This document shows positions 16,593 to 26,390 of a DNA stretch of 64,000 bases, piece by piece. The DNA comes from Anaerococcus hydrogenalis DSM 7454 (lineage in GTDB: Bacteria > Bacillota > Clostridia > Tissierellales > Peptoniphilaceae). Each line of letters starts with the position of its first letter. Positions within the stretch are counted from its first letter, which is position 1. The translations under genes were made by a program, and so were the position numbers. The notes below the pieces were generated by a model. The model was not told the DNA's origin, made no database searches, and saw only the letters and a program-made list of their open reading frames with translations. The stretch lies in contig NZ_ABXA01000047.1 of NCBI RefSeq assembly GCF_000173355.1, forward strand, positions 1 to 64,000. The letters are read 5' to 3'.

Positions 16593-18719
16593 TTATTTAA
16601 GACTCATTTGGTTGATTTGGCAAGATGTTGCCCATTCTGGTGTTAAGCCTTCAAATCCTTTTACTCTTGTTGATGCTGATGAGTGAATTTGGTTTGAATA
16701 AAGTGGGATTTCTGGTAGGTAATCATTGTACCATTTTTGGAATTCTTCCCATTTATCTAGGTAAGCTTTATTTTCACCTGGTTTTATTCTTCTTAATTCT
16801 TCTGTTATTTTGTCAGCTTGTGGGTCATTTGTTTTTGTAGTATTGTCGTTTCCTTTGCTGTTGTATTGGTAGAAAGGATCAAATGGTGATCCAAATTCAA
16901 GTCCCATGTTAAATGCTGTATATTCAGCCTTATCTCCTTCTTTAGGATTCATCATGTAATTTAGAAGTGTGTTAAAATCACCTGCTTGAACATTGTATTC
17001 AAGTCCTGCTTGTTTAGCATTGTCTGGTAATTGGTTTGAAAGAAGGGTTGTTATTTCTGAATCTTTTGAACCAAATTGGTTAACTTGTAATTTTTTACCA
17101 TTTTCATCGTATCTGTAATAATCAAATTTGTCTGCATTGCTCTTATATTGGTCAGCAGCTTTTTTTGCATCCCAAGGAGTTTTTCCATCTTTTTCAAATT
17201 TGTATGGAGATTGGTCTAATCTCTTGTTTGCTTCTTCTACGTTTAAGGTATACTTTGTAAGTTTTCCTTCTATGTCAGCTCCTCTTTCCTTATACATCCA
17301 TTGGCTTGAACCATACATTCCGTTTGTTACTACTGCATATCCACCTGCAAAGTTTTGTACGAAATCATCCCTGTTCATTAAGAAAGCTATAGCTTGTTTA
17401 ACTTCTTTGTATTGGGTAGCTCCCCTGTCATTTAAGAATTTCAAACATCCATAACCATTTCTGTCATAAGCTACATATTGTAATTTCTTTTCTTTTGCTG
17501 CCTTTCTCATTTGAGAAATTCTTGACCCATTCATTTCACCTTCAAATACATCTATATCCCCATTTTGAACAAGGTCTACAGATATTTCTGGGTTTATTGC
17601 TTGGATAATTACATTTTTAATTGTAGCTTTGTGTCCTTCAAAATCTCCAGCATATTTGTCGTTAAGTTCCATTTTAACCATATTGTTTTTGAATGAAACA
17701 AATTTATAAGGTCCACAAGTAACCTTTGGTGCTTTTCTGTATTCATTTGCATCAAAAAGCATAGCTTGTTCTACAAGCATTTCTGTTGGGTCTATATCTT
17801 TTCCGCTTTCTGCAGATTTTTTCTTATCTTCAAGAGTTTTAAGTTTTTCTTCGTGTTCTTTTTTAGCATCTGGATCTTCTTCGCCTGCTTCTTTTACAGC
17901 TTCATCATAAGAAGATTTTTCTGTTTCAATTTGCTTATCAAGTGATGCAACAAAGGCCTTTTTGTCATCATCTGATAATTTGTAGCCATCTTTAAGGGCA
18001 AACTTAGATCCATCAACTGTTAAGTTTGGAGCTATATAATGAATTGGTCTAGGATTCATTGCTTTTAGAGATTCCTCTTCAAAGTATGGTAAGAAATCAT
18101 TTGAAACTGTAATTTCAAAAGTTTGGTCATCAATTTTCTTAAGTCCAGCAAATTCATCAGTTTTTCCTTCCCTAAAGTCATTGTAGCCTTTTAGAGAATC
18201 TCCACCAATTTCAGTAGATCCTGTTATTAGAGCATAATCTTGTGGTGAGTGTAAAAGAGCTGTAAATAAATAATCATCAGCTGTTACAGGCTTACCGTCA
18301 GACCATTTTAAATCTTTTTTAATTTTAAAAGTAAAAGTTTTTGATCCATCTTCATTTTCTTTTGACTTAGGATCTCCATCAAGAACGGTTTTATTCATTA
18401 CATATTTTCCGCTTCTGTCTTTTACATAAGTAGCATATCCAACAGAACCTTGAATTCCCATAAATTCTCTAGCTCTTACATCATTAGCACTGTTATTAAA
18501 ACCTTGGATGAATTCTCCCCCAAGTGAATCAACACCCACTACTAGTGTGTTATCATCTGTTTGTTTTTTAAATTCTTCATTAGCTTGTTCGTTACTAGCC
18601 TTATTGTCTGCTCCGGCATTTGATCCGTTATTGTCTTTGTCGCCACTACCGCCACAAGCTGTAAGTGTCAAAGCCAATCCAAGAGCAAAAGCTTGTGAGA
18701 AAACTTTTTTTACATTCAT
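16593..18719 (-). CDS. oppA: Oligopeptide-binding lipoprotein OppA
   Basis: OppA captures peptides outside the membrane and delivers them to OppBC. The signal peptide ends in the lipobox LTAC (Cys22) and a Gly/Asn-rich linker follows. The family-5 binding-protein signature is visible at WSDGKPVTADDYLFT (~139-153), and the late domain has GPYKFVSFKNN and the EFGSPFDPFYQYNSKG block. At 708 residues it is longer than the usual ~540: residues ~232-325 include a charged coiled-coil-like insert (DKQIETEKSSYDEAVKEAGE). GAGGAGAGAAGG precedes the ATG, and a perfect promoter lies at 18764-18792. The permease genes lie 1.4 kb downstream across a repeat-filled gap. Confidence 0.94.
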   Translation of the reverse strand: MNVKKVFSQAFALGLALTLTACGGSGDKDNNGSNAGADNKASNEQANEEFKKQTDDNTLVVGVDSLGGEFIQGFNNSANDVRAREFMGIQGSVGYATYVKDRSGKYVMNKTVLDGDPKSKENEDGSKTFTFKIKKDLKWSDGKPVTADDYLFTALLHSPQDYALITGSTEIGGDSLKGYNDFREGKTDEFAGLKKIDDQTFEITVSNDFLPYFEEESLKAMNPRPIHYIAPNLTVDGSKFALKDGYKLSDDDKKAFVASLDKQIETEKSSYDEAVKEAGEEDPDAKKEHEEKLKTLEDKKKSAESGKDIDPTEMLVEQAMLFDANEYRKAPKVTCGPYKFVSFKNNMVKMELNDKYAGDFEGHKATIKNVIIQAINPEISVDLVQNGDIDVFEGEMNGSRISQMRKAAKEKKLQYVAYDRNGYGCLKFLNDRGATQYKEVKQAIAFLMNRDDFVQNFAGGYAVVTNGMYGSSQWMYKERGADIEGKLTKYTLNVEEANKRLDQSPYKFEKDGKTPWDAKKAADQYKSNADKFDYYRYDENGKKLQVNQFGSKDSEITTLLSNQLPDNAKQAGLEYNVQAGDFNTLLNYMMNPKEGDKAEYTAFNMGLEFGSPFDPFYQYNSKGNDNTTKTNDPQADKITEELRRIKPGENKAYLDKWEEFQKWYNDYLPEIPLYSNQIHSSASTRVKGFEGLTPEWATSCQINQMSLK

Positions 18720-18763
18720 CCTTCTCTCCTCTTTTCTTTTTATTTTTTGATTTATATGGATTC

Positions 18764-18792
18764 ATTATAATTTATATTTATATTTTTGTCAA
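18764..18792 (-). promoter_or_regulatory. oppA promoter, full consensus
   Basis: Minus strand TTGACA (18787-18792), 17-bp spacer, TATAAT (18764-18769), about 45 bp before the oppA ATG. A perfect sigma-A promoter predicts very high expression. The rest of the 18720-19084 gap is A/T-rich, with nothing else I can name. Confidence 0.88.
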
Positions 18793-19084
18793 ACCTTATT
18801 TATTCTTGATGATTTCAATAAAATTTCAATTTTTTTGAAAAAAATATTTTTTACTTATTTATATTTATACAAAAATTAGCAGATTTATTGTCTAAATAAA
18901 TTAAAAAAATCTATAATTTTTTAAGCTATCACTTGAAATGATAACCTTTTTCTTCTTTGTATATTAATAGGATAAAGTTATAAATTATGAAAATTTTGTT
19001 TTAAATTATTAAAAAATAAAAAAATCTATTAAAAATCCCCTTAAACGGGTAAAATATAAGTAATAACAAAAATATGGAGGTTTT

Positions 19085-20062
19085 ATGAAAAAGAAAATAG
19101 CACTTGCTCTTTGTTTATCTCTTGTTTTGACCTCATGTTCATTGAAAAGCAAAAACAATGATAAATCAAATAGCAACGAACTTAAAAGCCAATCTAATAC
19201 TCAAAATAATTTGATAATAGGTGAAAGTAAGGACAACAAATCTAATAATTTATCAAAATCAAATGAAAAAATCGAATCACCTTCAAAGACTTTATCTATC
19301 AAGGATATTAAAAAAGCTATGGTAGATTTGGGTGGATTTGACCAAGCCTTTACTGATAAGTTAAGCGATAAGGAAATTAAATCTTATCAAAAAGATGCAG
19401 ATCAACTTAGCAAAAAAACAGGTTTTTGGAACAAACTAACCCTAATGTTTAACCAAATTGCCAAAGAAAATCCAAATACCAGTAGATTTTATCCAGATTC
19501 TAGTATAGAAGATGTGGTAAATAATTGGGTTTATTCAACAGATGAAGGACTTGACCATTACGCAAATGCCAGAGTTTATATAGGACAAAACGGCTTTGAC
19601 GCATCCCAAGTTCCAAACGGTGAGCTTAGAAAAATCTTTAATGAAGTTTATGACGAAAACAAATATGCAACTTATGATGAAAATATTGAAAAAGCTAGCC
19701 AAAAATTAAAGAAAAAATATCCAAACGGATATGAAGGAAAAGAAAATTCTGAAAAAGAAGATACAAAAGAAGAAAAGGACAATTCACAAGCTAAAACAAG
19801 CTTAGATCAAGGAAATAGACCAGTGGACAAATTCTCTGAAAACAAAAAAGATTATGATGCCTTTAGAAAAGAATTGGTAGACCAATATAAATTTTCTAAA
19901 AAATCCGTTGAAAAAATTACAAATAACGACATAGACCTAGCCTACCTAAGAGCTCAAAAGAAATTAGAAGATGAAGGATTTGGCGATATAGGACTTGTAA
20001 TAAATGAAATAGCAAAAATGTATCCAGGTTCATCATCAATGTACCCAGGAAATGAAAATTAG
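19085..20062 (+). CDS. Lipoprotein with a duplicated domain, function unknown
   Basis: The signal peptide ends in LTSC (Cys at ~18), followed by a Ser/Asn/Lys-rich linker to ~residue 70. Two related domains follow (~72-145 and ~250-325), each ending in a similar block: FNQIAKENPNTSRFYPDSS and INEIAKMYPGSSSMYPGNEN. Between them lies a charged spacer. I recognise no family. GGAGG precedes the ATG. It is divergent from oppA and followed by its own terminator. Confidence 0.75.
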   Translation: MKKKIALALCLSLVLTSCSLKSKNNDKSNSNELKSQSNTQNNLIIGESKDNKSNNLSKSNEKIESPSKTLSIKDIKKAMVDLGGFDQAFTDKLSDKEIKSYQKDADQLSKKTGFWNKLTLMFNQIAKENPNTSRFYPDSSIEDVVNNWVYSTDEGLDHYANARVYIGQNGFDASQVPNGELRKIFNEVYDENKYATYDENIEKASQKLKKKYPNGYEGKENSEKEDTKEEKDNSQAKTSLDQGNRPVDKFSENKKDYDAFRKELVDQYKFSKKSVEKITNNDIDLAYLRAQKKLEDEGFGDIGLVINEIAKMYPGSSSMYPGNEN

Positions 20063-20066
20063 AAAA

Positions 20067-20093
20067 TTTTCCCCATTATGGGGATTTTTTTTG
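20067..20093 (+). terminator. Terminator of the lipoprotein gene
   Basis: Stem TCCCCAT/ATGGGGA followed by T8. Confidence 0.82.
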
Positions 20094-20156
20094 TGGAATA
20101 AACTATCTTAATTTCTCTAATAGGACGGAGTTAATTTCAATATAAAAAAAATTAAA

Positions 20157-20266
20157 GAAATCTCTCGACAACTAAAAACAGTTTCTTCGAAAACTTTTCC
20201 GTGCTTTCACACTAATTTTTAGGGACAATTATGCCAAATCAAGGCATAATTATCTGCTCGAGATGG
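20157..20266 (+). repeat. Long dispersed repeat, copy B
   Basis: 110 bp from GAAATCTCTCGACAACT to GCTCGAGATGG, with the hairpin ATTATGCC/GGCATAAT. It is near-identical to copy C read in reverse. The whole stretch 20157-20530, read in reverse, parallels the composite units of the oppA-oppB gap. Confidence 0.78.
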
Positions 20267-20482
20267 ATTATTTTGGGTATTTACTTTTACGCTAAAGTAG
20301 CAAGTTTATTGTTTTTTTATTTCGTTTTAAAAATTAAGCATAAATTTAATAAAAATAAAGATTTAAATAAAATTAATTAGAAGAAAAATATAAAAGTCTT
20401 CATTTATAGCTAATTGATAAATTTCTTAATTCATTTTTAATATTAAATAAATTCTAAGAAATGAATCACTATAAAGACAAAA

Positions 20483-20510
20483 CCCATTTCGAGCTTGTCG
20501 AGAAATCTCT
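20483..20510 (-). repeat. Short palindromic repeat copy S7
   Basis: CCCATTTCGAGCTTGTCGAG followed by AAATCTCT. With copy B it bounds about 220 bp of A/T-rich sequence similar to the interior of the 345-bp units. No gene is visible in 20093-20606. Confidence 0.7.
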
Positions 20511-20579
20511 TTGTTGATTTTGGAGTAATATTCATTTTATTTCTTGTATTAATAATAATTTTAATATTTTTTTCCCACA

Positions 20580-20606
20580 AAAAAAACCACCTATTTATTA
20601 GGTGAT
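20580..20606 (-). terminator. Terminator of the sigB-like operon
   Basis: On the minus strand CACCTA (20599-20604) pairs with TAGGTG (20588-20593), followed by T8. Confidence 0.75.
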
Positions 20607-21377
20607 TTATTGCATTTTTTTCATTTCTATGGTGAATTTTTGTAGGATTTTTTTCTCTATTCTTGATACTGTCATTTGGGAGATGGATAGTTTTTGGGCT
20701 ATGTCTACTTGGGTTCTGCCCTCGTAGTATCTTAATTCTAGGATTTGTTTTTCCAAATCATTTAGTCTTTCTGTAGATTTTTCTATTAAATCTTTTAATT
20801 CTATGGAATCAAAATTTTTGTCATCTTCTCCAATCATGTCGGATAAGTCCACAGAGTTTTCCCCCTTTTGAACTTGGTATTTCATATCCAAACTTTGAGG
20901 AGTATAGACCTTGCTTGCTTCCATTGTTTCTAGAATTGTTTCTTCATCTTCTCCAAGATAGGCTGCAATATCTTTTATTGTCGGGGTTCTTTGGAGTTCT
21001 TGGGGAAGAATTTTTTTGGCTACATTTATTTTTTTGTAGAGATTTTGAATTCTTCTTGGAACCCTTATTACCCAGCCCTTATCTCTGAAGTATCTTTTGA
21101 GCTCTCCCATTATTGTTGGGGTAGCAAAGGATGAAAATTCGTATCCTTTTGATGGATCATACCTATCGATGGCATAGATAAGGCCAAGAGATGCCACTTG
21201 ATAAAGGTCATCTTTTTCTATTCCCTTTCCAACGTATTTGTTAGAAAGGATATCGACTATATACATATGATCTTCTATTAGCTCATTTCTTAGGTCCTTG
21301 TCCCTTGTTTTATAAAATTGTTCAAATTTTTCTTTGATCTCTTTTTTTCTTTCAAGAGAAGCTTTTGTTTTTGCCAT
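20607..21377 (-). CDS. sigB: RNA polymerase sigma factor, SigB/SigF/SigG group
   Basis: The 256-residue sigma-70 factor contains region 2 (DDLYQVASLGLIYAIDRYDP, then SFATPTIMGELKRYFRDKGW), region 3 and the region-4 helix-turn-helix (DIAQKLSISQMTVSRIEK). It directs RNA polymerase to an alternative promoter set. Its position behind anti-sigma and antagonist genes gives the partner-switching arrangement known for stress (sigB) and sporulation (sigF) control. Nothing in the window suggests sporulation, so a stress role is inferred. The symbol is by group, not strict orthology. Confidence 0.88.
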   Translation of the reverse strand: MAKTKASLERKKEIKEKFEQFYKTRDKDLRNELIEDHMYIVDILSNKYVGKGIEKDDLYQVASLGLIYAIDRYDPSKGYEFSSFATPTIMGELKRYFRDKGWVIRVPRRIQNLYKKINVAKKILPQELQRTPTIKDIAAYLGEDEETILETMEASKVYTPQSLDMKYQVQKGENSVDLSDMIGEDDKNFDSIELKDLIEKSTERLNDLEKQILELRYYEGRTQVDIAQKLSISQMTVSRIEKKILQKFTIEMKKMQ

Positions 21378-21379
21378 AA

Positions 21380-21712
21380 TTATTTCTCTTTTGTAAGTAT
21401 AATCTTATCTTCAACAACTTCTACCCTATCTGCTAATTGCTCAAGGATAATTTGTTTGATTTTTAGATTTTCCTCTTCAATTTCCCTATCTTTTCCTATT
21501 ACTTCTACTTTCATTAGATTTTCTTTGATATAGAAATTTATTTTTATATCCTGATCGCTCATTTTATAATTTATTGCTTCTGAAACGACTACTCTAATAT
21601 CTTCAACTTCTTCTATATCAAAACCCATATCGCTTGCAAGGCTTGCTGCCAAAAGTCTCATTGATTTTAAATAAAGTGTCTTTGGTGGAATTGTTAAACT
21701 TATGGTATCCAT
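21380..21712 (-). CDS. RsbW/SpoIIAB-like anti-sigma factor, reduced
   Basis: The 110-residue protein keeps the N-terminal part of the RsbW fold and an N-box-like helix (VVVSEAINYKM), but it is shorter than typical RsbW (~140-160) and the DxGxG box and following ATP lid are not visible. By context it binds the downstream sigma factor and the upstream STAS protein. Whether it can still phosphorylate the antagonist is doubtful. The stop and the sigma gene are 2 bp apart. Confidence 0.78.
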   Translation of the reverse strand: MDTISLTIPPKTLYLKSMRLLAASLASDMGFDIEEVEDIRVVVSEAINYKMSDQDIKINFYIKENLMKVEVIGKDREIEEENLKIKQIILEQLADRVEVVEDKIILTKEK

Positions 21713-22020
21713 TATTCCTCCATTTCAAATAAATCACTTATATCTGTTATTTTGAATAATTTTTTGATATTTTCTTTAGCATTTATTATTTTTATAGTCT
21801 TACCTTTTTCTTTTTGGTCCTTGTATATATTTATAAACATACCAAGTCCTGTTGAATCTATATAATCAAGTTTTTCAAGATCTACTAATAAATTTTCATT
21901 TTTATCTTTTAGTGACTTATCGCAAAATTTAGCAAAATCTTCTTTTGAATAAACATCTAAATCGCCAATCAGTTTTACCAATAAGTGATCATTTTTTTCT
22001 TCTATATTTGCCTTAAACAT
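21712..22020 (-). CDS. STAS-domain anti-sigma factor antagonist (RsbV-like)
   Basis: The 102-residue STAS protein has the conserved phospho-acceptor segment YIDSTGLGMFI (Ser ~54-56) preceded by the beta strand LLVDLEKL. In RsbV/SpoIIAA the unphosphorylated form removes the anti-sigma factor from sigma. I chose the ATG at 22020 because GAGGA, in the gyrA end, is spaced for it; upstream starts lie within gyrA. Its stop overlaps the anti-sigma ATG. Confidence 0.87.
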   Translation of the reverse strand: MFKANIEEKNDHLLVKLIGDLDVYSKEDFAKFCDKSLKDKNENLLVDLEKLDYIDSTGLGMFINIYKDQKEKGKTIKIINAKENIKKLFKITDISDLFEMEE

Positions 22021-22021
22021 C

Positions 22022-24463
22022 TTATTCCTCACTAGTTTCTTCATAATACTTGGTTACAGAAACGATATAATCTTCAGTATTTTCAAGATTTTTTAATTTA
22101 ACACCTAGGGTATTTCTACCTGTAGTTGATATGTCTCTTGTTGATATTCTAATCATATCTCCCTTTAGAGAAACCATCATTATATCATCATCCAAATTAG
22201 CAGGAAGGGTAGCTACCACATCTTTTGTTTTTTCTGTAATCTTGTGGCACCTTACTCCCTTTCCTCCCCTATTTTGGTTATTGAAATTATTGAAGGATGT
22301 TTTTTTACCAAAACCATTTGCAGTTACAACTACCAAATAAACTTCATCCTCAACAATATTCATTGAAACAACCTTGTCATCTTCTCCAAGTCTAATTGCC
22401 CTTACTCCTCGGGCATTTCTTCCCATAGACCTGATGTCTGATGAGGCAAATTTAATTGCCATTCCCTTTTTGGTTGTTACAATTATATCACAAGGCTTAT
22501 CTATTTGCCTAATTGAAACAAGTCTGTCCCCATCTTCAAGTGAGATTGCTATAATTCCATTTCTTTGGATATTTGTAAATAATTCTGCATCAGTTTTTTT
22601 GATTTTTCCATTTTCTGTTTGAAATACTAGTTGGCTTTTTTCATTAAGGTTTGATAATTCCATAATATCTGTGATTTTTTCATCACTTGAAAGAGAAATC
22701 AAATTGATTATAGCTTGTCCCCTTGATTGCCTGCTTGCTTCTGGAATTTCATAGCATTTTAATGAATAAACTCTTCCAAGGTTTGTGAAACAAAGTAGGG
22801 ATTCGTGGGTATTTGTTGTAAGAATTTTTTGGATAAAGTCATTTTCTTTTGTATTTCCAGCAGAAATTCCCTTACCGCCCCTATTTTGTACCTTGTAGGT
22901 GTTTATTGGAAGTCTTTTTATATAGCCATCATGAGTTAGGGAGATTAATACATCTTCTTTTTCGATTAATTCTTCAATATCAAATTCTCCCTCATCTGGT
23001 ACAATTTTTGTCCTTCTATCATCAGCATATTTTTCTTTTATTTCTAAAATTTCTTCTTCGATAACGCTAATTAATTTTTCTTCATCATTTAAAATTGATG
23101 TGAAATATTCAATTTTTTCAGCTAATTCCTTATCTTCAGCTTGTAGTTTTTCAATTTCAAGACCTGATAGTCTCTTTAGTTGCATATCTAAAATAGCTTG
23201 AGATTGTGGATCTGTTAAGCCAAATTTTTCATTAAATATTTTTTTGATTTGGTCGTTATCATAAGATGATCTGATTATTTTGATAATTTCATCAATATTA
23301 TCAATAGCAATAATCAAACCTTCAACTATGTGTTTTCTTTTTTGTGCCTTATCAAGGTCAAATTTTGTCCTTCTTCTTACTACATCTTTTTGATGTTTTA
23401 CATAGTATTTTATTAATTCTTTTAAGTCAAGAATTTTTGGAACCCCATCAACAAGGGCAAGGTTTATAATTCCGAAGGTTGTTTCAAGTTGAGTTTGCTT
23501 GTAGAGATTATTTAGGACTATATTGGCATTTGAATCCCTTTTTACCTCTATTACAATTCTCATTCCCTTTCTATCGGACTCATCCCTAATATCAGAAATT
23601 CCTTCAAGTTTTTTATCTTTAACATATTCAGCAATTTTTTTGATTAAATTTGCCTTATTTACTTGGTAAGGTATTTCTGTAACAATTATTCTTTCCCTAT
23701 TTTTTTTGAAAGGTTCAATTCTTGCTACTGCACGAAGTTTTAATTTTCCACGTCCAGTTTTGTAGGCTTTTTTGATTCCAGCTTTTCCTAGAATTTGTGC
23801 TCCAGTTGGAAAATCTGGTCCCTTTATAATATCTGCTAGTTCTTTTACAGAAATTTCAGGATTATTCATGTAAGCAATACAAGCATCAATTGAATCTCCC
23901 AAATTATGGGGAGCCATATTTGTTGCCATTCCTACTGCTATACCATTTGATCCATTTACCAAAAGATTTGGAAATCTTGATGGAAGAACTGTTGGTTCTT
24001 TTTCTTCCTCGTCAAAGTTTGGCATAAAGTCAACTGTATCTTTGTTGATATCTCTAAGCATTTCTTTGGCAATCTTACTCATCTTAACTTCTGTATAACG
24101 CATAGCAGCTGCGTCATCACCGTCGATTGATCCAAAGTTTCCTTGGCCGTTTGCCAAAGGATATCTAGTTGAAAAATCTTGGGCAAGTCTTACAAGGGCA
24201 TCGTAGATTGCAGAGTCTCCATGAGGGTGGAATTTACCCATAACCTCACCGACAACTCTGGCTGATTTTCTGGTAGGCTTATTTGGATCAAGTCCAAGGC
24301 CTTCCATTCCGTATAAAATTCTTCTATGAACTGGTTTTAATCCATCACGTACATCTGGTAGGGCTCTTGAAACAATTACTGACATGGAGTATTCCAAGTA
24401 GGCACTTCTCATTTGCTCTTCAAGTTCTACCTCTATGATGTTTTGATAATTTTCTTCTGTCAT
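22022..24463 (-). CDS. gyrA: DNA gyrase subunit A
   Basis: The 813-residue type II topoisomerase subunit cuts and reseals DNA. The catalytic Tyr is in AMRYTEVKM (~residue 122). The quinolone region reads HPHGDSAIYDA, with the wild-type Ser and Asp. The C-terminal domain carries the GyrA box QNRGGKG (~residue 530), which separates it from ParC, followed by the six-blade pinwheel repeats. It lies 8 bp behind gyrB and leads into the rsbV-like gene. Confidence 0.97.
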   Translation of the reverse strand: MTEENYQNIIEVELEEQMRSAYLEYSMSVIVSRALPDVRDGLKPVHRRILYGMEGLGLDPNKPTRKSARVVGEVMGKFHPHGDSAIYDALVRLAQDFSTRYPLANGQGNFGSIDGDDAAAMRYTEVKMSKIAKEMLRDINKDTVDFMPNFDEEEKEPTVLPSRFPNLLVNGSNGIAVGMATNMAPHNLGDSIDACIAYMNNPEISVKELADIIKGPDFPTGAQILGKAGIKKAYKTGRGKLKLRAVARIEPFKKNRERIIVTEIPYQVNKANLIKKIAEYVKDKKLEGISDIRDESDRKGMRIVIEVKRDSNANIVLNNLYKQTQLETTFGIINLALVDGVPKILDLKELIKYYVKHQKDVVRRRTKFDLDKAQKRKHIVEGLIIAIDNIDEIIKIIRSSYDNDQIKKIFNEKFGLTDPQSQAILDMQLKRLSGLEIEKLQAEDKELAEKIEYFTSILNDEEKLISVIEEEILEIKEKYADDRRTKIVPDEGEFDIEELIEKEDVLISLTHDGYIKRLPINTYKVQNRGGKGISAGNTKENDFIQKILTTNTHESLLCFTNLGRVYSLKCYEIPEASRQSRGQAIINLISLSSDEKITDIMELSNLNEKSQLVFQTENGKIKKTDAELFTNIQRNGIIAISLEDGDRLVSIRQIDKPCDIIVTTKKGMAIKFASSDIRSMGRNARGVRAIRLGEDDKVVSMNIVEDEVYLVVVTANGFGKKTSFNNFNNQNRGGKGVRCHKITEKTKDVVATLPANLDDDIMMVSLKGDMIRISTRDISTTGRNTLGVKLKNLENTEDYIVSVTKYYEETSEE

Positions 24464-24471
24464 TTATCCTC

Positions 24472-26376
24472 CTAGACATCTAAATTTTCAACATATTGGG
24501 CATTTTCTTCAATAAATTCTCTTCTAGGTTCTACCTTCTCACCCATTAGCATTGAAAATGTTGCGTCGGTTGACATTTGTGAATCTTCTTTTTCATATAC
24601 TTGAAGTAAGACCCTATTTTCTGGATCCATGGTTGTTTCCCACAATTGTTCTGCGTTCATTTCTCCAAGACCCTTGTATCTAGAAATTTTGTAATTATCT
24701 GTTTTCCATTCTTTTACAATTTCTTCTAATTCCTTATCTGTATAACAATATCTTTCTTTTTTTCCACTAGAAACCTTATAAAGTGGTGGTTGGGCTATAT
24801 AAATATGGCCTTCATCCACAAGTGGTTTCATATACCTATAGAAAAATGTTAAAAGTAAGGTTCTAATGTGAGCTCCGTCTACATCGGCATCTGTCATGAT
24901 AATAATTTTTCCATAACGAAGTTTACTTAGGTCAAATTCTTGGCCAATTCCTGTACCAAAGGCTGTAATCATTGATTTTATTTCTTCATAATTTAAAATC
25001 CTATCAAGATTTGCCTTTTCTACATTCATTATTTTTCCTCTTAGGGGAAGAATTGCTTGAATCCTATTATCACGTCCACCTTTTGCAGATCCACCAGCTG
25101 AATTACCCTCGACTATAAAAATTTCATTTTCTCCTATATCTTGGGATTGGCAGTCAGCTAGTTTTCCAGGAAGGGTTGTTGAATCGAGAATTGATCTTTT
25201 TCTTGTTAAATCTCTTGCCTTTCTTGCAGCCTCCCTTGCCCTTCTTGATGCAAGGGCCTTTTGGATAATGGTCTTTGCAATTTTTGGATTTTCTTCTAAG
25301 AAGCTTCCCATATGTTCTGAGAAAAAGGCATCTACTGCTCCCCTTACTTCACTGTTACCAAGTTTTCCCTTGGTTTGCCCCTCAAATTGAGGATTTGAAA
25401 TTTTTACTGAAATAATTGCAGTAATTCCCTCTCTGGCATCATCACCTTGGAGGTTATCTTCATTTTCCTTTAAAAGATTATATTTTCTTGCATAATCATT
25501 TACACTTCTTGTCAAAGCTGACCTAAATCCTGATAGGTGGGTTCCACCTTCTACTGTGTAAATATTATTTGCAAAGGTTAGGATATTTTCGCTATATCCG
25601 TCTGTATATTGGAAAGAAATTTCAACTTCTGTAGATTCTTGCCTTCCTTCAAAGTACGGAATTTCTTTAAAGATTGGAGTTTTGTTTCTATTTAAATATT
25701 TTACAAATTCTTTTATTCCACCATCGTATTTAAATTCAACTTCAGATTCATCTCTTTTATCTTCAAAAATAAGTCTTACACCCTTATTTAAAAAGGCCAT
25801 TTCCCTAAACCTATTTTCTAGGGTATTTTTGTTATAAACTGTTACATCAAAAATTTCAGGATCTGCCTTAAAACTAATTTTTGTTCCTGTTTCTTTTGTA
25901 TCTCCAATTATTTCAAGATCACTTGTGGATTTTCCCCTTTCAAAAGTCATCCTATAGATATGACCTTCTCTTTTAACTTCTGCTATCAAATATTCACTTA
26001 GGGCATTTACAACAGAAACTCCTACTCCGTGAAGACCTCCTGATACCTTGTAGGCCTTATCATCAAATTTTCCTCCAGCGTGTAAAACTGTAAGGACTGT
26101 TTCCAAGGTTGATTTTCCAGTTTGGGGATGTTTTTCAATAGGAATTCCTGATCCATCATCTTCTACTGTTACTATATTATTTTCATCTATACTTATTTTT
26201 ATGTAGTCACAACGACCTGCAAGAGCCTCATCTACTGAGTTATCTACAACCTCATAAACTAAATGGTGAAGTCCCCTTTCGCTTGTTGATCCTATATACA
26301 TTCCAGGTCTAAGTCTTACTGGTTCAAGTCCCTTTAGGACCCTAATGTTCGAAGCATTATATTGTGTATTATCCAT
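24472..26376 (-). CDS. gyrB: DNA gyrase subunit B
   Basis: The 634-residue ATPase subunit of gyrase has GHKL motifs ([31 protein letters not shown]), the TOPRIM domain ([14 protein letters not shown], then DADVDGAHI) and the C-terminal [17 protein letters not shown] block. It powers negative supercoiling together with gyrA, which follows. It sits in the classical dnaA-dnaN-yaaA-recF-gyrB-gyrA cluster. Confidence 0.97.
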   Translation of the reverse strand: MDNTQYNASNIRVLKGLEPVRLRPGMYIGSTSERGLHHLVYEVVDNSVDEALAGRCDYIKISIDENNIVTVEDDGSGIPIEKHPQTGKSTLETVLTVLHAGGKFDDKAYKVSGGLHGVGVSVVNALSEYLIAEVKREGHIYRMTFERGKSTSDLEIIGDTKETGTKISFKADPEIFDVTVYNKNTLENRFREMAFLNKGVRLIFEDKRDESEVEFKYDGGIKEFVKYLNRNKTPIFKEIPYFEGRQESTEVEISFQYTDGYSENILTFANNIYTVEGGTHLSGFRSALTRSVNDYARKYNLLKENEDNLQGDDAREGITAIISVKISNPQFEGQTKGKLGNSEVRGAVDAFFSEHMGSFLEENPKIAKTIIQKALASRRAREAARKARDLTRKRSILDSTTLPGKLADCQSQDIGENEIFIVEGNSAGGSAKGGRDNRIQAILPLRGKIMNVEKANLDRILNYEEIKSMITAFGTGIGQEFDLSKLRYGKIIIMTDADVDGAHIRTLLLTFFYRYMKPLVDEGHIYIAQPPLYKVSSGKKERYCYTDKELEEIVKEWKTDNYKISRYKGLGEMNAEQLWETTMDPENRVLLQVYEKEDSQMSTDATFSMLMGEKVEPRREFIEENAQYVENLDV

Positions 26377-26390
26377 AAGATTCCTTTCTA

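Noticed and set aside
8300-20510. CRISPR array
   Set aside because: The repeats are irregularly spaced, palindromic, in both orientations and without uniform spacers; no cas genes are present.
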